Shown: positions 34,106 through 47,015, counted from the stretch's first letter. The stretch is DNA of 64,000 nt from Caprella mutica (GCA_947561585.1 CANNZV010001477.1:62001-126000), one strand, 5' to 3'. Notes: a model not told the origin generated them from the sequence alone. Made by a program: numbers and translations.

Positions 34106-34204
34106 AGCAGTTGCCAGTTGGTGAATATTATTATATTACGGAGAGTTATTTACATATGAAATTGCATCACTAAATACGGGGATAACCTGACTGAATGAAA
34201 CCTG

Positions 34205-34567
34205 GAGATATGGAGTGAGACAGGGTAGAGTGAGACAGGGTAGAGTGAGACAGGGTAAAGAGTGAGACAGGGTAAAGAGTGAGACAGGGTAAAGAGTGAG
34301 ACAGGGTAAAGAGTGAGACAGGGTAAAGAGTGAGACAGGGTAAAGAGTGAGACAGGGTAAAGAGTGAGACAGGGTAAAGAGTGAGACAGGGTAAAGAGTG
34401 AGACAGGGTAAAGAGTGAGACAGGGTAAAGAGTGAGACAGGGTAAAGAGTGAGACAGGGTGGAGTGAGACAGGGGGTAAAGAGTGAGACAGGGGGTAAAG
34501 AGTGAGACAGGGGGTAAAGAGTGAGACAGGGTAAAGAGTGGGACGGGGTAAAGAGTGGGATGGGGTG
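34205..34567. repeat. 17-bp minisatellite (GAGTGAGACAGGGTAAA)
   Basis: About 21 units. Variants with 14 bp (GTAGAGTGAGACAGG) and an extra GG lie towards the edges. The complementary strand is open only because of unit composition. Confidence 0.95.
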
Positions 34568-37485
34568 TATAAGTTACAGTGTAATATAATACAAGGCATA
34601 TAAATTTATAACCCTAATTCAAAAGCACAAAGTTCAAGTGTTCTAAGTTATATGTACATCAACATTATACACACAATGTTAATCAATTCAATTAGTACAT
34701 ATTTAAAAGTTCAATACAAGCCTTGTAATGTGTCTACAGTACGAACTAACTCACAAACATTACGACATTACAGCTAGTTCGAGAGCGTACGCGATGTCTC
34801 CGATAAGACGTAAAATAAGACGTAAGAAACCACGCGATTGTACGCATACACTTCATTCTCTTGAATAACGTATAGCTAGATATGTTCTGCCAAAAGAGCT
34901 CTTGTGATAAGAACTTCGTTTGGGGGCTAGGAATAAAGTATGGCGATCATCAGAACACTGTAGTTAGTCTGTATGATTTGGAAATGTTCTACTTGCTTTT
35001 GGAATAGAATTATAAATAATGGAGCTGAAAATTTGGATTGAGTTAGGTTTTTTTTTGTATATTTAATATATATTCAAGATAAAACAATTGATTAAATAAT
35101 CGATGGTAATGTATTATACTTTGTAAGTATTTTTTTAGTTTCAATTTTTAGTTAGGTATAATGAAAATAGATAATATGGAATCAGCATATTGAACTATGT
35201 AATATTTTGCACTCTGTTCAATTTAGTAAAACTTTCTATAAGAAATATTACTGTTTTGAAAAAGCGCCATCTAGTGATAAAAAGCTCAAGTTGTTTCGCG
35301 AGTCATGGATACGGTCTTGCCTTTTCTTAAACGTTGCGCAAAGAACGTTTGTATATCTGCATTCAATGTTCATAGCTCTAAGAATGGTTCATTACCCCTG
35401 GAACGGTAATTATGATTCCGTTTGGAATAATATGCTTAATTTAAAAAATAAGGTACATTAATTGTCTAAGACGTATTATGTATAACATTAATATCAGTGG
35501 AAATTTTGAAATAGGTTTTGCTCTATTTAATTTTTTTAACAAATGTTACCTGGCGGACCTCTGAAGCCCGGGTGAAGTACATCCGCTGTTGCGTCACATT
35601 TTGCGTCACACAAAATAAATGCTAATATTTATAATTGCATAATTTTCATTTATATTTATATGGAAAGTAAATACGTCATAGACAACTAAAGTCAAGGAGT
35701 TTCAGTCTATTAGTTTTTTAACTATAGTATAAATCTTCATATTTTCTGGCCCGTGGTCCGTTTCAGGGGTCTAGAGTATAGTATACATATTTCTCCAATT
35801 CTACATAGGTACTATTGATTACTTACCAAGATATTCGGACATTTTGTCAACGTTTATCAAGGTCATTATTGGGAATTTTTTAAACAACGGCATTTACTAT
35901 AAATTTTGTTAATTGATTCAGCCGAAATATTTTATTTCTATTAAGTAATTGATATTAAATCTGTCCATATGTTAAAATATTTCATATCAAAATTCGATCG
36001 TAGTTTAGCATCATTAAAATTTTTAATTTTTCTTCACATTTATTCATGAAATTCTGACTCAATGGCATTTTTTTTTTCTGCATAATAAATACATTAAATA
36101 CTTAATTGATCATTCATAACATTTAATGTAACCTCATTCATCCCAAACAACTTAATGAATAAAAACGACTTAACTATTTCGAAACAGTGTGGGACAAATA
36201 TGTCCCTACAGGATCGAGAGGGGCAGATGCTCAATGTTTAATTTAATTAGAAGTTTTTACAGCAAGAACTTCTAAGGTATTTAGGTGTTTAGAAGTTGAA
36301 AATGCAAAGGCTAGAATAAAATATAAAAGAGTTCACTTAGAAAACATGAACCTTTTCTTAAAAAAAAGCTAATATACCATATCATTATCTGTAGAGATCA
36401 GCTCTATACATAGGGTATGATTGTTGTTGGGGATCATTTCACCTGTAACTTCATCAGTACTATATAACCTTCGTAGATGCAGGAGGTTATATTTTAGGCG
36501 GTATTTATTTCCCAACTTGTTTACTTTATTTTAGTTTTAAATGTAAGGGCATAGCTGTGTCTTTATACTATCTGGGCAGATTAGAGAAATAAGAATTATT
36601 TTCTTCATAATTCTATTTTTATTATAAAAGTAATGAATCGTTTGTATTAAAAAGACACATTTATCAAAGTAAATAATCATTTATAATCTAAAGTTGTAAA
36701 AAAAGTGACAAAGATAAAGATATACCAAATAAATTAAAAATAAAAAGGCAAAACCTGTAGGATTATTTTTAAATTGATATTTTAACATATAAAAATAATA
36801 CATGATATTACTCGTTTATTTCAATTGGCTTTAATTCATAGTAGAAGTCACATTAACCTAATTGTTTAACTAGATAATGCACACATACAAACAATAACTT
36901 AATCCATATGAAAGAAAACACTAAACACCGGATTACGGAAATACAGACTATTATACCCACTATCACACTACGGAAACTGTCAAAGTTTTTAACTGCTATT
37001 GAAATTAGGAGTAATGTTAACATTAAAATGTGTCTTCTTTATATGTTGATAATGATAATATTAACTTGTAAATGAAATACAGAAGTATATATGTGTACAA
37101 GCCTATATAATAGTAAAAACTATTTTTATGTTTCATGTATTACGAGACTTTAAAGGAACAAACATATGGTTATTATTAATCAATAATTTTCAGTTGCTGA
37201 TATCAAATTAATTACTTTATTTTCCACGCTAAATGAAAATCCGCATTTTTATTTTCATATTTTAATAAAAATATAAAATCCGGTCTTGAACCCCTGCAAA
37301 CTGAAAAACAACAACGATATCTTGTCATTTAAATACAATTCTGAAGAAAGTAAGTAACAAATACTAATGAAATTAAAATGTCCATTATTACAATTATTAT
37401 TACCTAGTAAATTATACATAGAATATTAACAATACACACTACAGTGGCTTCTCAAATTACAGTAATTGAAAATGGTGACTTTGAA
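34568..37485. other. AT-rich intergenic stretch
   Basis: 34740-34990 has a GC-richer patch that could be a worn LTR but shows no paired copy. A 255-bp open frame at 35207-35461 (contains KLKLFRESWIRSCLFLNVAQ) matches no family I can name. Nothing else supported. Confidence 0.5.
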
Positions 37486-38232
37486 ATTTGACTTAAAGCC
37501 AAATTTTTATATATTTCGGTGACTTAAAGCCACATTTTGATATATGTTGGTGATTTAAAATCACATTTTGATAGATGTTGGTGATTTAAAATCACATTTT
37601 GATAGATGTTGGTGATTTAAAATCACATTTTGATATATGTTGGTGATTTAAAATCACATTTTGATATATGTTGGTGATTTAAAATCACATATTGATATAT
37701 TTTGGTTACTTAAAATCACATATTGATATATTTTGGTTACTTAAAATCACATATTGATATATTTTGGTTACTTAAAATTACATTTTGATATATTTTGGTT
37801 ACTTAAAATCACATTTTGATATATTTTGGTTACTTAAAATCACATTTCGATGTATTTTGGTTACTTAAAATCACATTTCGATGTATTTTGGTTACTTAAA
37901 ATCACATTTTGATATATTTTGGTTACTTAAAATCACATTTTGATATATTTTGGTTACTTAAAATCACATTTTGATATATTTTGGTTACTTAAAATCACAT
38001 TTTGATATATTTTGGTTACTTAAAATCACATTTTGATATATTTTGGTTACTTAAAATCACATTTTGATATATTTTGGTTACTTAAAATCACATTTTGATA
38101 TATTTTGGTTACTTAAAATCACATTTTGATATATTTTGGTTACTTAAAATCACATATTGATATATTTTGGTTACTTAAAATCACATTTCGATGTATTTTG
38201 GTTACTTAAAATCACATTTTGATATATTTTGC
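37486..38232. repeat. 31-bp minisatellite (GGTTACTTAAAATCACATTT...)
   Basis: About 24 units of 31 bp, with left-edge variants GGTGATTTAAAATCAC and GGTGACTTAAAGCCAC and two pairs with TTTCGATGTATT. The gradient of variants from left to right shows directional array growth. Confidence 0.95.
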
Positions 38233-38435
38233 TGACCCAAAGGTGATAATAAAATAATATTCACACTGTATAATAATTCAGAAGATAAACACTAAGACCA
38301 TATCTCGTAAAGGCAACACACAAAGTTTTTAAGAGTGTAGCATATTCACGATGAACTACAACAGACTACCAAGTAGCAGAATATGGTAGAAATCTGACCA
38401 GTATTTTAAAATAGCCTTTTTTCAATATTTCTCCC

Positions 38436-38693
38436 TCACTGCCATATTCGAAGATTGATGTCGGGACAAATTTCGTCAAACATTTGAGATTTTTCAACGG
38501 AGCATTTTATTCGCGATTTGTTTCCTATGAAGTTGTGTAGGATGTTTGTTTGTGAGTATATCTTTTGTCTCTGGAACAGTTGATGAAATTCTTTGATTTC
38601 TTGAGGAAAATCTTCAGCTGTTGTGGCTAATATTGGGAATACAAAATGTTGTATTTTGAATGCAAGAAAACTGTGATTGATGCGTGAAGAGTG
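38436..38693 (-). pseudogene. unidentified open frame without start codon
   Basis: Eighty-five sense codons open from TAA to TGA on the minus strand, with protein-like composition (FVFPILATTAEDFPQEIKEF, then HQLFQRQKIYSQTNILHNF). No ATG and no clear splice sites. I do not recognise it. It could be an exon, a decayed transposon domain, or chance; its balanced amino-acid content is unlike the AT-driven frames nearby. Confidence 0.25.
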
Positions 38694-39085
38694 TTACTAA
38701 ACAATTTGTTTATAACGTCTATGGAAACCCGAAATTCTATAGTTAAGAAATAGTTGGTACAATATACACTTCGAACATCAGTGCATTTTCTCCATTAATT
38801 ATTTTCTTGTTCCTTTTTGGCAATAAGACAGCTTGTGTTATAACAAATGAATGTCACTACTGCTGAAGATATCAAAACTACATCATCAATCAACGCTCCT
38901 TTTTGTGATGGTTATAAATTAGTCTTGCATTAAGGGTAACATAAAACATATGGTAACATAAAATATATGGTACCACCAACATCATATTTTTTTCCATAAA
39001 ATACATATGGTATCATTTCATCTTGCCACAATTACCTTCCTTCATGATTTCTATATTTCAATTGAAGTTTTCTTTTGTTTAAACT

Positions 39086-39335
39086 AGAGCGGGTACTCGT
39101 AGAGCACATACCTTCGCCGCCGCTTATAAATATCATTGACCATCCAATATTGAGTTATAAAGGACCTTGACCTCTGACCGGATCGGTCCTAAAATTCAAA
39201 CAAAAGGTTCCTGAATAATGACCAATCGTCCCACAAAATTTCAGGCAATTTGGTTGAATACTTTTTGAGTTATGCGAGTAACAAGATTGCAAATAATCTG
39301 ACCATAACATAACCTTATGCAATTTTGCGAATAAG
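39086..39335 (+). mobile_element. SINE-like copy 3 with tRNA-like head
   Basis: The head CTAGAGCGGGTACTCGTAGA, then GCACATACCTTCGCC, resembles a tRNA A-box region. The core is GACCTTGACCTCTGACCGGA. Then CAATTTGGTTGAATACTTTT and GAGTTATGCGAGTAACAAGA. Tail near GCAATTTTGCGAATAAG. Confidence 0.75.
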
Positions 39336-39389
39336 AGCTTACATCTTTCTACAGTGACTCTATATGTTCATACAAACACTCTATCATAC

Positions 39390-39710
39390 CGACAGAATCC
39401 CTCGTATCCATTTTAAGAGTTCTTCTAGTCAGCAGTCAATTCAAAAGTGTTCCAATTTGGTATCATCTTCTTGAGTACAACCGTCAATCAGTTGGTCGTA
39501 AGATTTCCTCCCACAGTCTATTATTTATGACTCTTTGGATCTAATTGACGTTGGTGAAATATTGTCCCGCTGTATCTGGGATACGGTCTGCTTTTTTCGG
39601 TATCACAGCTACAGCAGTCCATATATCAAAGTGTCTACGTCTTCCCCGCTTGACCTGAGGCCCTCTTGCAGCAACACAATGAGGATATCGGACGTCAAAG
39701 AACGATGAAA
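39390..39710 (-). pseudogene. possible decayed LINE reverse transcriptase fragment
   Basis: On the minus strand one frame reads TAVAVIPKKADRIPDTAGQY, two codons later TNVN, a stop, then IQRVINNRLWEEI, and another stop. 'IPKK.D..........I.RV.NNRL' resembles the start of the RT domain of non-LTR retrotransposons (IPKkgd...YRpIsL...KilerilnnRL). The YRPI block is not preserved. Weak evidence. Confidence 0.3.
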
Positions 39711-39865
39711 AATTTAGGCAGTGCTTAGAAATTTAGAATTTGAGAAATTATCCGTGGGAGTCTTTTGTGGTGCTGAAAAAGGTTTGGGGAAATCACTGCA
39801 GAATGTGTTTTGTAGTTAATTCGTTGATAGTCTTAAATAAACCTATAATTTTAGCTAAGAGTTCT

Positions 39866-39972
39866 TATTTGAAAGAAGTTATTCGAATTAGATGTTCTTA
39901 TTCGAAAGAAGTTATTCGAATTAGATGTTCTTATTCGAAAGAAGTTATTCGAATTAGATGTTCTTATTCGAA
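39866..39972. repeat. 33-bp tandem repeat, about 3 units
   Basis: Unit GAAAGAAGTTATTCGAATTA plus GATGTTCTTATTC, nearly identical copies. Confidence 0.9.
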
Positions 39973-40299
39973 ATTAGGGTCAATTTTCTCCTTTTCCAAA
40001 TGGCAGTAATGATAATTTTGATATTAACTTAAAAATAGATTTAATGGAGTTTCTTTCACGGAATCTCTTGACATTTGCGTAGATGAATATCTAATTTTGT
40101 GAGGTTGTGTGTTTTTCGTGGTTTATATGAAGATAATTTAAGACTTCGATGTAAAGTTTCGTAATTGAAAAACTAATGTATGTATAACTTAATACAGAAT
40201 TTAATATAGTATGGATAATAATATTGATAACTTTATGTGGTTTGATATTTTAAAGTTGGAGAAATTTTCCATATAAATTCAGTTGCAATATATTTAAAT

Positions 40300-40948
40300 T
40301 TTAGATCTAACTACACATTTTAGATCTAACTACACATTTTAGATCTAACTACACATTTTAGATCTAACTACACATTTTAGATCAAACTACACATTTTAGA
40401 TCTAACTACACATTTTAGATCTAACTACACATTTTAGATCTAACTAGACATTTTAGATCTAACTACACATTTTAGATCTAACTACACATTTTAGATCTAA
40501 CTACACATTTTAGATCTAACTACACATTTTAGATCTAACTACACATTTTAGATCTAACTACACATTTTAGATCTAACTACACATTTTAGATCAAACTACA
40601 CATTTTAGATCTAACTACACATTTTAGATCTAACTACACATTTTAGATCTAACTAGACATTTTAGATCTAACTACACATTTTAGATCTAACTACACATTT
40701 TAGATCTAACTACACATTTTAGATCTAACTACACATTTTAGATCTAACTACACAATTTAGATCTAACTACACAATTTAGATCTAACTACACAATTTAGAT
40801 CTAACTACACAATTTAGATCTAACTACACATTTTAGATCTAACTACACATTTTAGATCTAACTACACAATTTAGATCTAACTACACAATTTAGATCTAAC
40901 TACACATTTTAGATCTAACTACACATTTTACATCTAACTACATTTTTT
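40300..40948. repeat. 19-bp minisatellite (CTACACATTTTAGATCTAA) with 11-unit super-repeat
   Basis: About 34 units. The variant ATCAAAC occurs at 40381 and 40590, and the variant AACTAGAC at 40442 and 40651. Both pairs are 209 bp (11 units) apart, so a block was duplicated. Each unit holds AGATCT. Later units change TTTTAG to ATTTAG. Confidence 0.95.
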
Positions 40949-41167
40949 TCACAGATTTTTCCCTAAAGCTAAAATGTTTTCTATTTTCTTTTCCATAGCA
41001 ATCCATAGGGACTTTGTTTAACTTTTACAATATTCAGTTCATTTCTCTGAATTATTTATTTTTATCGAGGTATTTGTTCAATATTTACATAACAAAATAG
41101 GAAGATGTTTGTTTTGAGATGTGTTTTCATTGGTGAAATATCCCTCTATTGGTATGGCTGTAATAAA

Positions 41168-41336
41168 TAGGGTTGTGACAGTATGCTTTGAAAATCATAG
41201 GAGAATTTTATAGACGGAGAGAATTAAAGAGTATTGAATGGTTCTACACCAGCGGTATATAGTATTCGATACCATTTCATTTCGTCTGTGATATTCTTAA
41301 GATCTATGATTTTAAAAGCATATTGTAACAACCCTA
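41168..41336. mobile_element. hairpin MITE family C, copy 3 (inverted)
   Basis: The best-preserved ends: TAGGGTTGTGACAGTATGCT and complementary AGCATATTGTAACAACCCTA. The interior is the reverse complement of 15004-15161. Confidence 0.9.
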
Positions 41337-42748
41337 GTAATTACTCATTATTTAGATTTATTTATAGTTCTACGTTTTGAACACAGTTTTTCTTATTACA
41401 TATTTAAACACATATTCCCGATTATTGCTAAACAGTATTCGAAAATACATTATAAATATATATTTCAATCAAAAACATAATGACATTTTTCCAAAGTACT
41501 TTGGCATATTTGAAAGCAGTATCTTCTAGAATTTTAAACCTTGAATTATATACCCTAATTCTTTCACCCTCCCTTTTAACTCTCAGTAATTCCTCATACT
41601 TTAATTCCAGTGTCTAAAAGTACAATAATCACCAAGTTATGAATAAATTAGATTCTCCTCTACACCTCAGGCCTTATAAGTTCTTGGATCAAGAAATGGA
41701 ATAATTTTACTGTATGGTGGCCAGTAGGTATTTGACTTCTTTTTCTTCCCATGAAAATACAGAATTACGGAATGAAATGCATGCTTCAGGCGATCAAAAT
41801 TAGAGATTGTGATTAAAATCAAAGGTCCCCTCCACTCTAACAATGCTTTCAATTACTAGAGCTAAGGTTATACAACACATAACAGTTAACTGAAAAGAAA
41901 TCGATCAAATATTCGCTTTGTAATTCATTAAATATTCACACTGAACTTTCACTGTCCGACTTTCTAATAGTTTGAATAGAAGAACAAGTTAGACTTACTA
42001 ACGGTCTCGCGTACCTTCGTATATTTATATTTAATGGTAATTAGGTACACTTTTAGGTATATAATGTTTTTTAGGTCAAATGGCATTTAGGTAAACTAGA
42101 GGTAGCCATTTATGTTATATCTATCAGCTTCATTTTTTTTTTAATTATTCAGAAGTGATCCATTCTTTTTCTTTGTTGGAATGTCGGTTGGTAGTGCAAT
42201 ACTCATATCAACAACTTAAATTACACATTTTAACAAATATATAGAACCAAATTTGAAATGGTTTGCAGTTTTATAACCAGTAACCTTAGTTCTAATGAAT
42301 AGAGAAAATAAAAAAAAATAGAGTGTAGGGGATTTTTTAAAGTAAACAGTTATTAAATAATTGGTAGTATTCGATCTTTCTATTTAATTTATTTACCTTT
42401 TCAATCGTTTATATTCAATTTCCTTTAATTCCGAAGTAGACGTTAAACCTCTACTGAAATATAATATTCCTTTCCAACATACAACTGCCAATTGTTTTAA
42501 AAAGACTTTATAATAGATTCTCTCCTACCGCCCTAAAGAATCGTTGTATAGAGTTTATAGCTGTTCTTCTTTTGTTCTTATCTTCTATCTCATCATAGGG
42601 AACGATTTGCTGGAGACAATACTCTTGCTCTCCCTTGAAGTGTCACAGTAACTGTATTTAAGGTCTTTATCATTAGTAATATAATGAAAACTAAACTTAA
42701 AGGATAATCAACCCTGTACGAATTCGTCCTATCCTTTACGATGTTTCT
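41337..42748. other. intergenic; short retro-tail fragment
   Basis: 42420-42455 has TAATTCCGAAGTAGACGTTA AACC, matching the constant retrotransposon-tail family. A minus-strand frame at 41667-41852 shows no recognisable homology. Confidence 0.45.
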
Positions 42749-43262
42749 GGAATATTATTTGTATTGACTGTAAATAGATATTGTATGAATGTTCTTCACC
42801 GTAAGAGTTCATCCCTAGTGGAATATTATTTGTATTGACTGTAAATAGATATTGTATGAATGTTCTTCACCGTAAGAGTTCATCCCTAGTGGAATATTAT
42901 TTGTATTGACTGTAAATAGATATTGTATGAATGTTCTTCACCGTAAGAGTTCATCCCTAGTGGAATATTATTTGTATTGACTGTAAATAGATATTGTATG
43001 AATGTTCTTCACCGTAAGAGTTCATCCCTAGTGGAATATTATTTGTATTGACTGTAAATAGATATTGTATGAATGTTCTTCACCGTAAGAGTTCATCCCT
43101 AGTGGAATATTATTTGTATTGACTGTAAATAGATATTGTATGAATGTTCTTCACCGTAAGAGTTCATCCCTAGTGGAATATTATTTGTATAGACTGTAAA
43201 TAGATATTGTATGAATGTTCTTCACCGTAAGAGTTCATCCCTAGTGGAATATTATTTGTATC
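42749..43262. repeat. 71-bp tandem repeat, 7 units
   Basis: Units start GTATTGACTGTAAATAGATA and include TTCTTCACCGTAAGAGTTCA. They are identical to one another over six units, with one change (TATAGACTG) in the last. The lack of divergence indicates very recent amplification. Confidence 0.97.
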
Positions 43263-43401
43263 TTCTTACAAATATGAATTACTTTATATAATAAATAATT
43301 GAAAGCTGTTCTGAAACTTTTTTAAAAGTTGTTAAAAATAGTTAACTTTCTTTAAAATCTTAATTGTATTCTACAGGTTCATACTTTTCCAGTTCTCCAA
43401 A

Positions 43402-44284
43402 CAGTAGAACTCTAAGAGTAGAACTCTAAGAGTAGAACTCTAAGAGTAGAACTCTAAGAGTAGAACTCTAAGAGTAGAACTCTAAGAGTAGAACTCTAAG
43501 TGTAGAACTCTTAAGTGTAGAACTCTTAAGTGTAGAACTCTTAAGTGTAGAACTCTTAAGTGTAGAACTCTAAGTGTAGAACTCGTAAGTGTAGAACTCG
43601 TAAGTGTAGAACTCGTAAGTGTAGAACTCGTAAGTGTAGAACTCTTAAGTGTAGAACTCTTAAGTGTAGAACTCTAAGTGTAGAACTCTAAGTGTAGAAC
43701 TCTAAGTGTAGAACTCTAAGTGTAGAACTCTAAGTGTAGAACTCTAAGTGTAGAATTCTCAAGTGTAGAATTCTCAAGTGTAGAATTCTCAAGTGTAGAA
43801 TTCTCAAGTGTAGAATTCTCAAGTGTAGAATTCTCAAGTGTAGAATTCTCAAGTGTAGAATTCTCAAGTGTAGAATTCTCAAGTGTAGAATTCTCAAGTG
43901 TAGAATTCTCAAGTGTAGAATTCTCAAGTGTAGAATTCTCAAGTGTAGAATTCTCAAGTGTAGAATTCTCAAGTGTAGAATTCTCAAGTGTAGAATTCTC
44001 AAGTGTAGAATTCTCAAGTGTAGAATTCTCAAGTGTAGAATTCTCAAGTGTAGAATTCTCAAGTGTAGAACTCTCAAGTGTAGAACTCTCAAGTGTAGAA
44101 CTCTCAAGTGTAGAACTCTCAAGTGTAGAACTCTCAAGTGTAGAACTCTAACAGTAGAACTCTAACAGTAGAACTCTAACAGTAGAACTCTAACAGTAGA
44201 ACTCTAACAGTAGAACTCTAACAGTAGAACTCTAACAGTAGAACTCTAACAGTAGAACTCTAACAGTAGAACTCTAGCAGTATA
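43402..44284. repeat. 14/15-bp minisatellite around TAGAACTCTAAG
   Basis: About 60 units in blocks: AGTAGAACTCTAAG (14), TGTAGAACTCTTAAG (15), TGTAGAACTCGTAAG (15), TGTAGAATTCTCAAG (15, about 21 tandem copies), TGTAGAACTCTCAAG, then AGTAGAACTCTAAC (14). The 15-bp blocks leave a minus-strand frame open (LHLRI repeats), which is not a gene. Confidence 0.96.
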
Positions 44285-45102
44285 ACTCAGTTCCAGGTTA
44301 TCCAGGCAAACACCTCAATATTTCACATTCGATCTACCGATTCTTTTAATTCCAAAATGGCGTGAAAACAAGTCATTAAATTAAGGCACAGCCTATTTAC
44401 TTTAAATGAACGCTTTTCGATGCTCTTTTCTTTATTATAAATGGAAAAGATTTACCCACAGCAGAGTCGTAGATGTAAAAAAAGTCATACAGTTTACAGT
44501 AAAAGAAAAAACAATACCTGTACGTTATTTAACTTAGAACAATGAATAGAAAATATCTTTAGAAATAATTTTACTAATGGAATAATAATACCTATTTGAA
44601 CTATTCCATTTGTTAATTTGTGAATATAAATAAACATTACTATTTTTTATTGCACAATTTTCGATGTAATGAATATTGTTTTAATAACATTAATTATTTG
44701 ATTCTTCTAAAATATTTTTCATAATTTCCAGAAAGATAAATAAATAAATTTCTGTGTTGTATTTCGAACGGAAGTGTTATTTTTAAATTTCCCTATTTTT
44801 GAATTTTTAACTTCTTACTTTTTAAATTTCCTAATTTTTAAAATTCTCAATCATAATATTTCCTAATTTCTGCTCTAATGTTTCAATATCTTTCTTTTCG
44901 TAGACCTGGTTATGAAACACCTCCCTCCCCCTCCCCCCCCCCCCCTTCAATTACTCCAATTAAATTAGTTTTAGAAATGTTTGTATTTTGTGTCAGAGGT
45001 CTGTCTCCATAGAGTATATTGTCAGAGAACTTCAATATTGCCACTATTTTAATAAACAAATTTTTGGTACAAACGGTTTTTTTTTGTTTACTTATTTGTT
45101 TT
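44285..45102. other. AT-rich intergenic with poly-C tract
   Basis: 44925-44945 is a near-continuous C run (CCCTCCCCCTCCCCCCCCCC). Degenerate TTTTTAAATTTCC repeats lie at 44780-44840. No gene evidence. Confidence 0.5.
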
Positions 45103-45215
45103 AGCCAACGTATTGTAGTGACTTAAACTTTTCTATGCCAACGTATTTTATCCAGCTAACGTATACTTTTTGTACGCCAACGTAGAATTTTTTAAGCAAA
45201 CGTTTTTTTTTTTAA
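45103..45215. repeat. degenerate repeat around GCCAACGTA
   Basis: Five irregularly spaced 'GCCAACGTAT/GCTAACGTAT' motifs, an old worn array just before the 37-bp array. Confidence 0.5.
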
Positions 45216-45298
45216 ATTTTACTTTTTTGCGCCACCAAAATATTGTATTTTTTAAAGCTGCGAGTTTATTACGTACTCAAGTTATTTTATTCACACTC

Positions 45299-47015
45299 TT
45301 GGTGCAAAGAAGACTGTAGTTAGTGTTTGTATGTTGGTGCAAAGAAGACTAGTTACAGTGTCTATATGTTGGTGCAAAGAAGACTGTAGTTACAGTGTCT
45401 ATATGTTGGTGCAAAGAAGACTGTAGTTACAGTGTCTATATGTTGGTGCAAAGAAGACTGTAGTTACAGTGTTTGTATGTTGGTGAAAAGAAGACTGTAG
45501 TTACAGTGTTTGTATGTTGGTGCAAAGAAGACTGTAGTTACAGTTTTTGTATGTTGGTGCAAAGAAGACTGTAGTTACAGTGTTTGTATGTTGGTGCAAA
45601 GAAGACTGTAGTTACAGTGTCTATATGTTGGTGCAAAGAAGACTGTAGTTACAGTGTCTATATGTTGATGCAAAGAAGACTGTAGTTACAGTGTCTATAT
45701 GTTGGTGCAAAGAAGACTGTAGTTACAGTGTTTGTATGTTGGTGCAAAGAAGACTGTAGTTACAGTGTCTATATGTTGGTGCAAAGAAGACTGTACTTAC
45801 AGTGTCTATATGTTGGTGCTAAGAAGACTGTAGTTACAGTGTCTATATGTTGGTGCAAAGAAGACTGTAGTTACAGTTTTTGTATGTTGGTGCAAAGAAG
45901 ACTGTAGTTACAGTGTTTGTATGTTGGTGCAAAGAAGACTGTAGTTACAGTTTTTGTATGTTGGTGCAAAGAAGACTGTAGTTACAGTGTTTGTATGTTG
46001 GTGCAAAGAAGACTGTAGTTACAGTGTCTATATGTTGGTGCAAAGAAGACTGTAGTTACAGTGTCTATATGTTGATGCAAAGAAGACTGTAGTTACAGTG
46101 TCTATATGTTGGTGCAAAGAAGACTGTAGTTACAGTGTTTGTATGTTGGTGCAAAGAAGACTGTAGTTACAGTGTCTATATGTTGGTGCAAAGAAGACTG
46201 TACTTACAGTGTCTATATGTTGGTGCAAAGAAGACTGTAGTTACAGTGTCTATATGTTGGTGCAAAGAAGACTGTAGTTACAGTTTTTGTATGTTGGTGC
46301 AAAGAAGACTGTAGTTACAGTGTTTGTATGTTGGTGCAAAGAAGACTGTAGTTACAGTGTTTGTATGTTGGTGCAAAGAAGACTGTAGTTACAGTGTTTG
46401 TATGTTGGTGCAAAGAAGACTGTAGTTACAGTGTTTGTATGTTGGTACAAAGAAGACTGTAGTTACAGTGTCTATATGTTGGTGCAAAGAAGACTGTAGT
46501 TACAATGTTTATATGTTGGTGCAAAGAAGACTGTAGTTACAATGTTTGTATGTTGGTGCAAAGAAGACTGTAGTTACAATGTTTGTATGTTGGTGCAAAG
46601 AAGACTGTAGTTACAGTGTTTACATGTTGGTGCAAAGAAGACTGTAGTTACAATGTTTACATGTTGGTGCAAAGAAGACTGTAGTTACAGTGTTTATATG
46701 TTGGTGCAAAGAAGACTGTAGTTACAGTGTTTATATGTTGGTGCAAAGAAGACTGTAGTTACACTGTTCACATGTTGGTGCAAAGAAGACTGTAGTTACA
46801 ATGTTTACATGTTGGTGCAAAGAAGACTGTAGTTACAATGTTTACATGTTGGTGCAAAGAAAACTGTAGTTACAGTTTTTAGATGTTGGTGCAAAGAAGA
46901 CTGTAGTTACAGTATTTACATGTTGGTGCAAAGAAGACTGTAGTTACAATATTTGTATGTTGGTGCAAAGAAGACTGTAGTTTTAATGTTTACATGTTGG
47001 TGTAAAGAAGAATGT
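45299..47015. repeat. 37-bp minisatellite (TTGGTGCAAAGAAGACTGTA...)
   Basis: About 46 units of 37 bp with alternating TGTCTATATG and TGTTTGTATG linkers. A block of about 12 units (45640-45900) is repeated at about 46050-46310 with the same linker order and the shared marker TGTACTTACAG. The right third drifts to TACAATGTTTACATG. Confidence 0.96.

Noticed and set aside
34150..34599. 149-residue minus-strand frame (SLFTLSHSLP repeats)
   Set aside because: By-product of the 17-bp array (51 bp = 3 units); no unique flanking coding sequence.
34740..34990. Possible solo LTR (GC-richer patch with AATAAA-like motif)
   Set aside because: No second copy, no TG...CA ends or target duplication that I could place.
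35207..35461. 84-residue frame containing FRESWIRSCLFLN
   Set aside because: No known domain, no splice sites or conservation evidence; kept only as a note in the intergenic entry.
43730..44137. 135-residue minus-strand frame of LHLRI repeats
   Set aside because: A 15-bp tandem unit keeps the frame open by chance; the 14-bp units on each side destroy it.
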